Assembly: GCA_947467605.1 (NCBI GenBank)
Contig: CANIII010000002.1
Coordinates: 1 to 64,000, forward strand
From: Acidobacteriota bacterium
Lineage (GTDB): Bacteria > Acidobacteriota > Vicinamibacteria > Vicinamibacterales > SCN-69-37
DNA: 64,000 nt
Direction: 5' to 3'
Shown here: positions 52,664-64,000 of the stretch, in pieces
Layout of the letters: the number at the start of each line of letters is the position of its first letter
Position numbering within the stretch: position 1 is the stretch's first letter
Position numbers and translations under genes: made by a program
The notes under the pieces: generated by a model
Told to the model about the DNA's origin: nothing
The model's database searches: none
The model's input: only the letters and a program-made list of their open reading frames with translations

Positions 52664-53862
52664 TGAGCGGCCAGACTCCGGCACTTGCCGAACGGATGCA
52701 GCACATCGGCTTGTCGCCGACCATGAAGGGCACCATCGCGGCAGAGAAGATGCGGCGCGAAGGCATTGACGTCGTGGACCTCGGCGCCGGTGAGCCCGAT
52801 TTTCCGACCCCGGCACATGTCACGGCCGCCGCGCACAAGGCGCTCGACGCCAACTTTACAAAGTACACCGCCAACATGGGGACGCTGGAACTCCGTGAAG
52901 CGATTGGCTTCCGCTACCGCGAAGACTACGGCGTGTCGTACGCGCCCGATGAAATTATCGCCGCCGCCGGCGGTAAGCAGGCGCTGTATCACGCCGCCAT
53001 GACGCTGTTCGGACCCGGCGATGAAGTGGTCACACATGCGCCGGGCTGGCCCACGCTCCTCGAACAGATCAAGCTCGCTGGGGCCACGCCCGTGGTGGTC
53101 ACCACGCGCGTGGAAGAGGGCTGGGCGCTCACTGCGGACTTGCTCCTGTCGGCGGTGACGCCGCGCACGAAGGCCATCATCGTCAACAGCCCGGGCAATC
53201 CGACGGGTGCGTTGATGTCGGAAACCGAAGCGAAGAAGCTGGCCGACGAAGCCGCGAAGCGTGGCCTCTGGATCATCGTGGACCTGTGCTACGAAGGCCT
53301 CGTCTACGACAGCGTGCCGCACAACTTGCCAAAGATTTTCGGCGACGTGATGCGCGACAAGCTGGTGCTGTGTGGGTCCGCTTCGAAGGCGTATGCGATG
53401 ACGGGCTGGCGCTGTGGCTGGGTGCTCGCCCCCAAGGCTATTGTCGCTGGGTGTAACGCCCTGCAGAGCCATGAGTCGTCGAACGTGAATTCGATCACGC
53501 AGAAGGCCGTTGTGGCCGCGCTGACCAGTTCGCAGGACTGCGTGGCCGAGATGCGCGCCGTCTACAAGCAGCGTCGTGACCAGGTCATCGAGTGGCTGAA
53601 AGAAGAGCCGCGCCTGACGTGCGCGGTCCCGCAGGGCGCGTTCTATCTGTATCCGTCGGTGCAGGCCTTTTTGTCGCCGAGCGTGCCCACGTCGCAAGCG
53701 TTTACTGACGGCTTGCTCGCCAAGGAATTTGTCGTCGTGCCGCCGGCCGAAGCGTTTGAAGCAACCGCCGCATTCCGCCTGTCATACGCGACGTCGCTCG
53801 AGAAGCTGCGCGAAGGCGTGACGCGAATCATTCGCTACGCGAACTCGCTGCCGCTGAAATAG
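52663..53862 (+). CDS. Pyridoxal-phosphate aminotransferase, aspartate aminotransferase type
   Basis: A 399-residue class I fold aminotransferase. The N-terminal G-E-P-D-F-P-T-P, K-Y-T-A-N-M-G, and the PLP lysine segment C-G-S-A-S-K-A-Y-A-M-T-G-W-R (catalytic Lys in S-x-S-K) are visible, with N-S-P-G-N-P-T-G. This matches group I-beta aspartate/prephenate-type aminotransferases. Substrate could be aspartate, or an aromatic keto acid, which would suit the aromatic operon elsewhere in the window. Not linked by operon to it. Confidence 0.9.
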   Translation: MSGQTPALAERMQHIGLSPTMKGTIAAEKMRREGIDVVDLGAGEPDFPTPAHVTAAAHKALDANFTKYTANMGTLELREAIGFRYREDYGVSYAPDEIIAAAGGKQALYHAAMTLFGPGDEVVTHAPGWPTLLEQIKLAGATPVVVTTRVEEGWALTADLLLSAVTPRTKAIIVNSPGNPTGALMSETEAKKLADEAAKRGLWIIVDLCYEGLVYDSVPHNLPKIFGDVMRDKLVLCGSASKAYAMTGWRCGWVLAPKAIVAGCNALQSHESSNVNSITQKAVVAALTSSQDCVAEMRAVYKQRRDQVIEWLKEEPRLTCAVPQGAFYLYPSVQAFLSPSVPTSQAFTDGLLAKEFVVVPPAEAFEATAAFRLSYATSLEKLREGVTRIIRYANSLPLK

Positions 53863-53875
53863 CCATAATAGGGAA

Positions 53876-55258
53876 GTGATTGATCGACTCGTCGTCGAGC
53901 GTCTACGCGCCATCGTCGGCGCCGAATTCATTCGGCTCGACGCCGATGCGTTGATGGCGTACGGCACCGACGCACTGAAGCGTGGGCATCCCGCGGATGC
54001 CGTCGTGTTTCCGGCCAACACCGCAGAGATTTCCCAGATTGCGGCGCTCTGCAACGAGACGCGCACACCGCTCGTGCCGCGCGGGGCCGGCACGGGCTAC
54101 ACCGGCGGTGCCGTGCCGCTCCATGGCGGCGTGGTGCTCAGCCTCGAACGGCTCAATCGTATTCTCGAGATCGACGAACTCAACTTGCTCGCGGTCGTGG
54201 AACCGAACGTCATTACGGGCGACATTCAGGATGCAGTCGAGCAGGTCGGTCTCTTCTATCCACCAGATCCGGCAAGTCTGCGCCAGTCGGTGATCGGCGG
54301 CAACGTCGCCGAATGCGCTGGCGGTCCGCGCGCGTTCAAGTACGGCGTGACGCGCGCCTACGTGCTGGGCCTCGAAGCGGTGTTGCCGAGCGGCGAGATC
54401 ATCAAGACCGGTGGCAAGGTCGTGAAGAACGTTGTCGGCTACGACCTCACACAATTGCTCGTCGGATCAGAAGGCACGCTCGCGATTATCACGAAGATCA
54501 TTCTGCGTCTCGTACCCAAGCCGCCGGTGCAAGTCACGATGCGCGCGGGTTTTCCGAGCGTGCGTCATGCGGTCAATGCGGTCACGAATCTCATCCGCGA
54601 GCGCGTCGTGCCGGCGGCGTTGGAGTTGATCGATGGCGATTCGCTGGAAGCGGTCGCGCAGGCGCTGAAGGTGCGGTCGCTCGCACCGGAAGGGACGGCC
54701 GCGCTGTTGCTGATCGAGGTGGATGGCATTGCTGAGCAAACCGCTGCGGAGGCGTTGCGCGTTGAACGCGCCTGCCTCGCGGCCGGGGCGACGGAGTTCC
54801 TGCGCGCGAAGACTGATGCGGAGCGTCAGGAGCTGTGGCGCGTGCGCCGCGAGATCTCGCTCTCACTCAGGATGATCACGCCCCTGAAGTTCAATCACGA
54901 CGTCGTTGTCCCCAAGGGCCGCGTGCCGGAATTGTTTGAGTTGGTGGATCGCATCAAATCAGATTTCCGGCTGCGCATTCCGTGCTTTGGTCATGTCGGC
55001 GATGGCAACATCCACGTCAACATCATGTTGACGCCGGGTGATAAGGACGAGATTCGCCGCACGCATGAGGCCGAGCAGGTACTATTCCGTGGCGTGGTGG
55101 CCCTCGAAGGCTCCATCAGCGGCGAGCACGGCATTGGTTTCTCGAAGGCGCCGTATCTGCCTCTGGAGCTGACGGCCCCCACGATCGAGATGATGAAGCG
55201 CGTGAAGCTGGCGTTTGACCCCAACGGCATTCTCAACCCGGGAAAGATCTTTCTATGA
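53876..55258 (+). CDS. glcD: FAD-linked oxidase, glycolate oxidase subunit GlcD type
   Basis: A 460-residue flavoprotein with an N-terminal FAD-binding (PCMH) domain (P-R-G-A-G-T-G-Y-T-G-G-A-V-P) and a C-terminal oxidase domain with F-G-H-V-G-D-G-N-I-H and G-E-H-G-I-G. It is in the GlcD/D-lactate dehydrogenase family, oxidising 2-hydroxy acids. The usual companion subunits GlcE and GlcF are not adjacent, so the substrate is open. GTG 53876; stop overlaps the cyclophilin gene (ATGA). Confidence 0.9.
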   Translation: MIDRLVVERLRAIVGAEFIRLDADALMAYGTDALKRGHPADAVVFPANTAEISQIAALCNETRTPLVPRGAGTGYTGGAVPLHGGVVLSLERLNRILEIDELNLLAVVEPNVITGDIQDAVEQVGLFYPPDPASLRQSVIGGNVAECAGGPRAFKYGVTRAYVLGLEAVLPSGEIIKTGGKVVKNVVGYDLTQLLVGSEGTLAIITKIILRLVPKPPVQVTMRAGFPSVRHAVNAVTNLIRERVVPAALELIDGDSLEAVAQALKVRSLAPEGTAALLLIEVDGIAEQTAAEALRVERACLAAGATEFLRAKTDAERQELWRVRREISLSLRMITPLKFNHDVVVPKGRVPELFELVDRIKSDFRLRIPCFGHVGDGNIHVNIMLTPGDKDEIRRTHEAEQVLFRGVVALEGSISGEHGIGFSKAPYLPLELTAPTIEMMKRVKLAFDPNGILNPGKIFL

Positions 55259-55827
55259 CGTTGCTACTCGCGATCGTGTCGATGTTTCTGCAAACGGCGG
55301 CGCCGGTCGTTGTGGTGTTTGAGACGGCGGCCGGGAACTTCGAAGTGTCCGTCGATGCGGCACGTGCCCCCGGAACTGCCGCGAACTTTCTGAAGTATGT
55401 GGACGACGGCGCGTACGACAACGGGTATTTCCATCGCACCGTGCGACCCGATACCGAAACGAACACGGTGACGCCGATCCAGGTCGTGCAGGCGAGTCGA
55501 GCCCAGGGCACCAGGTCGTACGGCGCCATTGCTCTCGAGCGCACGAGTGCGACGGGCATCAAGCATCTTGCCGGCACGCTCTCGATGGCGCGCGCGGCCG
55601 CGGCGGATTCGGCCAGCAGCGACTTCTTTGTGTGCGTCACCGACACGCCCGCGCTCGACTTTGGCGGTGCCCGCAATCCAGATGGTCAGGGTTTCGCCGC
55701 GTTTGCCCAGGTCGTGAGCGGCATGGACGTCATCAAGAAGATCCAGATGTCGCCGAACGCGACGACCGGCAACACCCAGAATCTCCAGCCGCGCGTGGCC
55801 ATCCTCAAGGCCTACAGAAAGAAGTAG
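55255..55827 (+). CDS. Cyclophilin-type peptidylprolyl isomerase, exported
   Basis: A 190-residue protein with an N-terminal hydrophobic stretch (L-L-L-A-I-V-S-M-F-L-Q) suggesting export, then a cyclophilin fold: E-T-A-A-G-N-F-E-V, F-H-R-T-V-R-P with the catalytic Arg, L-S-M-A-R-A and F-V-C-V-T-D. The characteristic F-H-R is conserved. It would assist folding of periplasmic proteins. Overlaps glcD by four bases. Confidence 0.9.
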   Translation: MTLLLAIVSMFLQTAAPVVVVFETAAGNFEVSVDAARAPGTAANFLKYVDDGAYDNGYFHRTVRPDTETNTVTPIQVVQASRAQGTRSYGAIALERTSATGIKHLAGTLSMARAAAADSASSDFFVCVTDTPALDFGGARNPDGQGFAAFAQVVSGMDVIKKIQMSPNATTGNTQNLQPRVAILKAYRKK

Positions 55828-55833
55828 CTGTCC

Positions 55834-56202
55834 ATGCCCGTCATCGCCATCCTCGGCGCGTCATCCGATCGCAGCAAGTTCGGTAACAAGGCGGTTCGTG
55901 CCTTTCGCGCGCAGGGCTTCACCGTGGTGCCGATCAATCCGCACGAGACGGAGATCGAAGGCGAGAAGGCCTACGCGAGCGTGCTCGACTATCCGGGAAC
56001 GATCGACGAGGCGAGCGTCTACCTCCAACCCTGGATCGGCGAGGCGGCGATGGATCAACTAAAGGCCAAAGGCGTGCCGGTGGTGTGGCTGAATCCGGGC
56101 GCTGACGGTAACGCGGTTGTGGCCCGCGCCAGAGCGCTGGGTCTGGACACTCGCGTGGCGTGTAGCATTATCGGGATCGGGGACAGCCCCGGCCGGTATT
56201 AG
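55834..56202 (+). CDS. CoA-binding domain protein (YccU-like)
   Basis: A 122-residue Rossmann-fold protein: I-L-G-A-S-S-D-R-S-K-F-G-N-K-A-V, V-V-P-I-N-P-H, V-W-L-N-P-G. This is the stand-alone CoA_binding family found in many bacteria, binding CoA or a related nucleotide. Biological role unknown. Last member of the recG-to-CoA cluster; a promoter for rho lies 4-30 bases after it. Confidence 0.88.
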   Translation: MPVIAILGASSDRSKFGNKAVRAFRAQGFTVVPINPHETEIEGEKAYASVLDYPGTIDEASVYLQPWIGEAAMDQLKAKGVPVVWLNPGADGNAVVARARALGLDTRVACSIIGIGDSPGRY

Positions 56203-56205
56203 TTT

Positions 56206-56234
56206 TTGCCTTCTGTCTTCTGCCTTGCTATATT
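56206..56234 (+). promoter_or_regulatory. Promoter of rho
   Basis: TTGCCT (four of six to the -35) at 56206-56211, a 17-base spacer and TATATT (five of six to the -10) at 56229-56234, about 57 bases before the rho ATG. The leader is C- and A-rich (for example ACACACCCCCAACAACC), a composition that Rho itself prefers to bind, so autoregulation by Rho is plausible. Confidence 0.55.
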
Positions 56235-56297
56235 CAGGCCTCCACGCTCCATCCGTTCCGTAACACACCCCCAACAACCTAACTACATCCCCACAAC

Positions 56298-57752
<1,455 letters not shown>

Positions 57753-57759
57753 GCCGATC

Positions 57760-59721
57760 ATGACCAAGCGCCTGGTTGTCGCGTTCGCCGTTGTGGTGGC
57801 CTCGACCATCGGGCCTCTGTCGGTCGGTGCCCAACGTGGCGCCGGCGTCACTGATCGGTTTGTCCTGAGTTTCCTCGGTCATCAGATCGGGGAAGAGCTG
57901 GTCACCGAAACGAAAGTCGGGCCGGGGCGGAAGATCGCCTCGGCTTTTTCATTTACGGATCGTGGCACCAAGGTTGAGCTGGCCTCGACGCTGGAACTCG
58001 ATGGCGACGGGCTGCCGATTCGATTTACCTCTAAGGGCAAGACGTATCGGTTGTTCTCAACCGACGTTGACGTGGTCCGAGTGGGCGACCGCATCACTGT
58101 GCGCGACGGCGCGAAGCAGGAGACGATCGAGCTCAAAGGCCGGCCGTTCTTCCCCGTCGACAACTACGCGCCCATCGCGATTCAGGAACAGCTGATTCAG
58201 TTCTGGCTGAGTCATGGACGTCCGAAGGAAATCGTCGCGCCGCCGGCGGGGGTCGTGCGGATTGCGTTTCGTGGCGGGCGCGTCAAGAGTGATGGTAAGA
58301 CGCTGACCTCCAGCATCGAACGCTTCGCCGTTGATGGCGTCGTCTGGGGCACGGAAGGTGCTTTTGTCGACATGCTGACCAAGCGGCTGGTTGGTCTGAC
58401 GACGTGGGCGGGTAACTTGCCGTTCGAAGCGGTGGCCGCTGGTCGCGAGTCTGCCGTGCTCAGTGACATTCGCGAATCAGCGATCGATCGAATCGCGGAA
58501 CTCGCCACGCTCACCAAGACGACGACCCCTGTGCGCGTCGGCACGTTCGCCCTCGTCGGTGCGCGCGTGGTGCAAGGCACCGACGAACCGCCGATCGACG
58601 ATGCCGTCGTGTTGATCAAGGCAGGACGCATCGAAAATGTCGGTACACGCGCTGTCGTCAAGATTCCTGCGGGCACGCCGGTCGTCGACGTGAAGGGCAA
58701 AACCATCACCGCCGGTCTGTGGGACATGCACGCGCACGCCTCGCAGACCGACTGGGCGTTTCCGTATCTGGCCGGTGGCGTGACGACGGTCCGCGACATG
58801 GGCGGCGAGAACGAATTTCTCGTGCCGTTCCGGAACGCAATCAACACTGGCCGCGTCTTGGCGCCGCGGCTGCTGCTCGCAGGTCTGGTTGACGGCCCCG
58901 GACCTGGTGCGTTCGGGCATCTCTGGGCGGCTACCCCGGAAGAAGGACGCGCGGTTGTTCGGCAGCTCAAGAAGGACGGCTTCGAAGAGGTCAAGATCTA
59001 CACGCAGCTCACCGCAGACGTCTTGAACGCGATGGCCGCGGAGGCGCATGCGCTCGGCATGATGGTCACGGGACACACACCGCGCGGCGCGAAAGAGGCG
59101 GTCGAGAACGGCTACGACCAGATCGCGCACGGCACATTGCCGGGTCCAGCAGGTTCGCCGGCGACCAATGAACTGATCGCGCTCTACACCGCACACAACG
59201 AAGCGCTCGATCCGACGTCGTCATGGGGCGAACTCAGCGGCCGCCCGTCGTCTATTCCAATCGAGGCGTTTATCCCTGGCGTGCTACGACTGCCGCGCAC
59301 GTTGACGCGACAATTTGCGAGTCTGCCAGGCGGCAACGGGGACGTGGGCCCATACGAGGCACGGCAAGCGACGTCACTCGGGATGTTGAACGAAGCGCGG
59401 AAGGCCGGCATTGCCGTGGTGCCAGGGACCGACAAAGGCATTCCAGGATTCAGCCTCCAGCGCGAACTCGAGCTCTACGTGAAGGGCGGGATGACGCCGT
59501 TGCAGGCGATTCAAGCTGCGACGATCGTCTCCGCGCGCGTCATGAAGCTCGACAAAGACACCGGCACGATCGAAGTGGGGAAGCGCGCCGACCTCGTCAT
59601 CCTCGACGCAGACCCGCTCGCCTTAATCACGAACATCCGCACGGCATCAGCCGTCGTCACGGCGGGGAAGATGTACACCTCTGCGACGCTCTGGAAAGCG
59701 GCGGGGTACAAGATCCAATAA
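57760..59721 (+). CDS. Secreted amidohydrolase family protein
   Basis: A 653-residue exported hydrolase. Signal peptide (L-V-V-A-F-A-V-V-V-A-S). An N-terminal domain of about 230 residues precedes the metal-dependent amidohydrolase barrel: G-L-W-D-M-H-A-H-A (first two His ligands), R-D-M-G-G-E, V-K-I-Y (carboxylated Lys candidate), V-T-G-H-T-P (His), A-H-G, and V-P-G-T-D-K-G-I-P (catalytic Asp). The end includes G-K-R-A-D-L-V-I-L-D-A-D-P-L. Substrate is unpredictable; imidazolonepropionase and dipeptidase relatives exist. Follows rho by seven bases. Confidence 0.88.
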   Translation: MTKRLVVAFAVVVASTIGPLSVGAQRGAGVTDRFVLSFLGHQIGEELVTETKVGPGRKIASAFSFTDRGTKVELASTLELDGDGLPIRFTSKGKTYRLFSTDVDVVRVGDRITVRDGAKQETIELKGRPFFPVDNYAPIAIQEQLIQFWLSHGRPKEIVAPPAGVVRIAFRGGRVKSDGKTLTSSIERFAVDGVVWGTEGAFVDMLTKRLVGLTTWAGNLPFEAVAAGRESAVLSDIRESAIDRIAELATLTKTTTPVRVGTFALVGARVVQGTDEPPIDDAVVLIKAGRIENVGTRAVVKIPAGTPVVDVKGKTITAGLWDMHAHASQTDWAFPYLAGGVTTVRDMGGENEFLVPFRNAINTGRVLAPRLLLAGLVDGPGPGAFGHLWAATPEEGRAVVRQLKKDGFEEVKIYTQLTADVLNAMAAEAHALGMMVTGHTPRGAKEAVENGYDQIAHGTLPGPAGSPATNELIALYTAHNEALDPTSSWGELSGRPSSIPIEAFIPGVLRLPRTLTRQFASLPGGNGDVGPYEARQATSLGMLNEARKAGIAVVPGTDKGIPGFSLQRELELYVKGGMTPLQAIQAATIVSARVMKLDKDTGTIEVGKRADLVILDADPLALITNIRTASAVVTAGKMYTSATLWKAAGYKIQ

Positions 59722-59722
59722 A

Positions 59723-59803
59723 CGTGAAGAACGTGAAGGACGTGGAGACAGGCTCTCAAAGAGCTTTTTGAAGCCTGTCTTTACGTTCTTCACGTCCTTC
59801 ACG
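59723..59803. terminator. Large inverted repeat between convergent genes
   Basis: Arms of 32 bases at 59723-59754 and 59772-59803 pair with about four mismatches, several of which are G-T in RNA. Each arm contains a repeated CGTGAAGRA unit. The 17-base loop contains a CTC-AAA-GAG mini-hairpin followed by TTTTT. It lies exactly between the convergent amidohydrolase and clpB genes and probably acts as a bidirectional terminator. The internal direct repeats suggest it arose by expansion. Confidence 0.75.
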
Positions 59804-59804
59804 G

Positions 59805-62399
<2,595 letters not shown>

Positions 62400-62416
62400 G
62401 ACGCTACCTCCGGGTG

Positions 62417-63373
62417 CTACTTGGGGAGTTCCAGATCTCTGAGCGCCTCGTAGTGCGCTCGAGCTTCGGCGCTGACTTCAGTGGGCAGGGTGATTTCGAC
62501 CGTGGCATACAAGTCGCCACGTTCATCAGTAGACCGCGCGACGGGCATCCCATGATGTTTCATTCGAAACACACGGCCGCCGGCCGTCATCTCGGGAATG
62601 CGCAAGCGGAGTACCGTGCCGGCCAGCGTCGGCACGGAGATCTCGCCGCCGAGCACGGCGGTCGTGACCGGCACAGGCACCTTGATGTAGAGATCGTTGC
62701 CGCGCCGGTCGTAGCGTGGGTGCGGCGACAGGCGCACGATCAGAAACAGGTCGCCCGCCTGGCCATCAATATTCGGCGTGGCCTCGCCTTCGCCCGCGAC
62801 TTTGATGCGCGAACCTTCGCGGATGCCGGCGGGGATGCGCACCTCGACCGATCTGGGGTTGCCTCGACGCTCCGACTGCAACCGCCGCGTGGCGCCGAGA
62901 AACGCTTCTTCGAGTGTGAGATCGATCGGCTGTTCGATGTCGCGGCCCTTGAACGCGCGCGACGATCGGCCGGCCGCACGATGATCGGTCTCGGCGCCGG
63001 CGCCGCCGCCAAAGAACGTGTGGAAGAAATCGGAGAACGGATCCTGCGTGCCGGCGCTGCCGCCGAACATGTCGCGCATTTCATCCGGCGTGACATTGCG
63101 CGACCGTCGGCGTCCCGCTCCTGGGGCATGACCGGCCGGGGCACCCTGCTGTTGCCAATTCGCACCGAGCTCGTCGTATTTGCGGCGCTTCTCTGGATCG
63201 CTCAGAACTTCGTTGGCTTCATTGAGCGATTTGAATTTCGCTTCCGCCGTCTTGCTACCGGGATTCAGGTCTGGGTGCAGCTGCCGGGCCTGTTTGCGAT
63301 AGGCCTTCTTGATCTCTGCGTCGGTCGCGGTCTTCGAAACTCCGAGTGTCGCGTAGTAATCCTGAAACTCCAT
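62417..63373 (-). CDS. DnaJ-class co-chaperone without zinc finger (CbpA-like)
   Basis: A 318-residue J-domain protein. Residues 4-68 are the J domain with the essential H-P-D (in R-Q-L-H-P-D-L-N-P), followed by a Gly/Phe-rich linker (F-G-G-S-A-G...F-G-G-G-A-G-A), then two beta-sandwich substrate-binding domains ([11 protein letters not shown], then R-L-R-I-P). The CxxCxGxG zinc region of DnaJ is absent, so it is closer to CbpA. It stimulates DnaK ATPase; coupling with clpB, 17 bases downstream, points to heat-shock co-expression. Confidence 0.93.
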   Translation of the reverse strand: MEFQDYYATLGVSKTATDAEIKKAYRKQARQLHPDLNPGSKTAEAKFKSLNEANEVLSDPEKRRKYDELGANWQQQGAPAGHAPGAGRRRSRNVTPDEMRDMFGGSAGTQDPFSDFFHTFFGGGAGAETDHRAAGRSSRAFKGRDIEQPIDLTLEEAFLGATRRLQSERRGNPRSVEVRIPAGIREGSRIKVAGEGEATPNIDGQAGDLFLIVRLSPHPRYDRRGNDLYIKVPVPVTTAVLGGEISVPTLAGTVLRLRIPEMTAGGRVFRMKHHGMPVARSTDERGDLYATVEITLPTEVSAEARAHYEALRDLELPK

Positions 63374-63438
63374 ACCGTCTACCCTGATCTTACTCGCGGT
63401 TTCCGTGTCGGCCCAGCCGACTTCATTATGATGGTCGC

Positions 63439-64000
63439 ATGCACTTCGAACCGGCCGATCTGGCGACCATTGGCACCCTCATCTTGCTCGAAGGCCTCCT
63501 GAGTGCCGATAACGCACTGGTGATGGCCGTGATGGTGCTGGGCCTGCCGGACGAAGACCGGAAGAAGGCGCTCAGCTACGGCCTCCTCGGTGCGTTTGCG
63601 TTCCGAATTATTGCCACGCTGCTGGCCGTCTTCCTGATGAAGCTCCTCTGGGTCAAGGTCGTCGGCGCGGCCTATTTGCTGTATCTGGTCTGGCAGCACT
63701 TCTTCGGGCACGGCGAAGGCGAAGACCGGAACACACCGCCGCCCGCGAAGCCCGCCTTCGGCCTGTCCGCCTTCTGGGCCGCGGTCGTGCGGGTCGAACT
63801 CATGAATCTGGCGTTCTCCATCGACTCCATCCTGGTGGCCGTGGCCATGTCGCCCAAGGTCTGGGTCGTGCTGACGGGAGGCATTCTCGGCATTGTGGCG
63901 ATGCGGCTGGTGGTCGGCCAGCTGATGGCGCTGGTGCAGAAATATCCGCCGCTGGTGGACGGCGCGTTCGTGATCATCACGTGGGTCGCGATTAAGCTCT
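63439..64000 (+). CDS. TerC-family integral membrane protein (5' part, cut by window end)
   Basis: At least 187 residues of a polytopic membrane protein. Two conserved acidic helices are seen: E-G-L-L-S-A-D-N-A-L-V (D24) and N-L-A-F-S-I-D-S-I-L-V, typical of the TerC/YkoY family, implicated in metal (manganese) efflux or tellurite resistance. Further hydrophobic helices continue to the window edge. ATG 63439 gives the family N-terminus. The gene is divergent from dnaJ by 65 bases. Confidence 0.88.
   Translation, partial: MHFEPADLATIGTLILLEGLLSADNALVMAVMVLGLPDEDRKKALSYGLLGAFAFRIIATLLAVFLMKLLWVKVVGAAYLLYLVWQHFFGHGEGEDRNTPPPAKPAFGLSAFWAAVVRVELMNLAFSIDSILVAVAMSPKVWVVLTGGILGIVAMRLVVGQLMALVQKYPPLVDGAFVIITWVAIKL

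Overview
This window is a gene-dense, high-GC stretch of a bacterial chromosome. It carries core housekeeping loci (peptidoglycan and envelope, aromatic amino acids, translation, DNA repair, protein quality control) and only one trace of mobile DNA, at the left edge. Features pointing to Acidobacteriota, probably the Vicinamibacteria side, are the GC content, a DUF3467 gene beside lexA, large secreted SpoIVB-type (S55) peptidases, penicillin-acylase and PD40-like secreted proteins, and gram-negative BamD. This placement is an inference from gene style, not a computed one.

Layout. 1-625: right end of an IS3-family element that has cut off a nucleotidyltransferase-like gene, followed by its small partner. 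667-737: tRNA-Gly(CCC), minus strand. 765-6164: secreted penicillin acylase, a mannose-1-phosphate guanylyltransferase/phosphomannomutase pair, and pgsA. 6139-13716 (minus): a nine-gene block aroC-def-fmt-rsmB-PASTA-rpe-thioesterase-epimerase-bamD with overlapping or nearly touching genes. 13817-18744: a 1063-residue sigma-54-type activator and two Dpp/Opp permeases. 18794-25620: a TPR protein, an ECF sigma/anti-sigma pair, a secreted beta-propeller protein and an S55 peptidase.

25675-36158 is the most interesting part. A classical ribosome-mediated trp attenuator (leader peptide with four Trp codons and one Tyr codon, antiterminator, terminator with seven T) precedes a chained supraoperon: aroDE (fused), trpE, trpG, trpD, trpC, trpF, trpB, trpA, chorismate mutase, DAHP synthase and prephenate dehydrogenase. 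Most junctions overlap by 4-8 bases. One leader therefore appears to gate the shikimate pathway (first step plus the dehydratase/dehydrogenase pair), the Trp branch and the Tyr branch together.

36155-46871: pepA; then on the minus strand a cell-wall amidase, ftsK and RNase J; then lexA-DUF3467-nth-zincin-rsmA as another tight minus-strand operon. 46989-49492: a second ECF sigma/anti-sigma pair with two secreted proteins. 49504-57752: recG, rsmD, coaD, an aminotransferase, glcD, a cyclophilin, a CoA-binding protein and rho. 57760-64000: a secreted amidohydrolase, clpB-dnaJ (minus) and the beginning of a TerC-family membrane protein cut by the window end.

No CRISPR array, rRNA operon, prophage or replication origin was seen. 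The only stretch of about 300 bases without a long gene is 25621-25930, which is the trp leader/attenuator. Several palindromic elements lie between convergent genes, and one related element sits in frame inside fmt.
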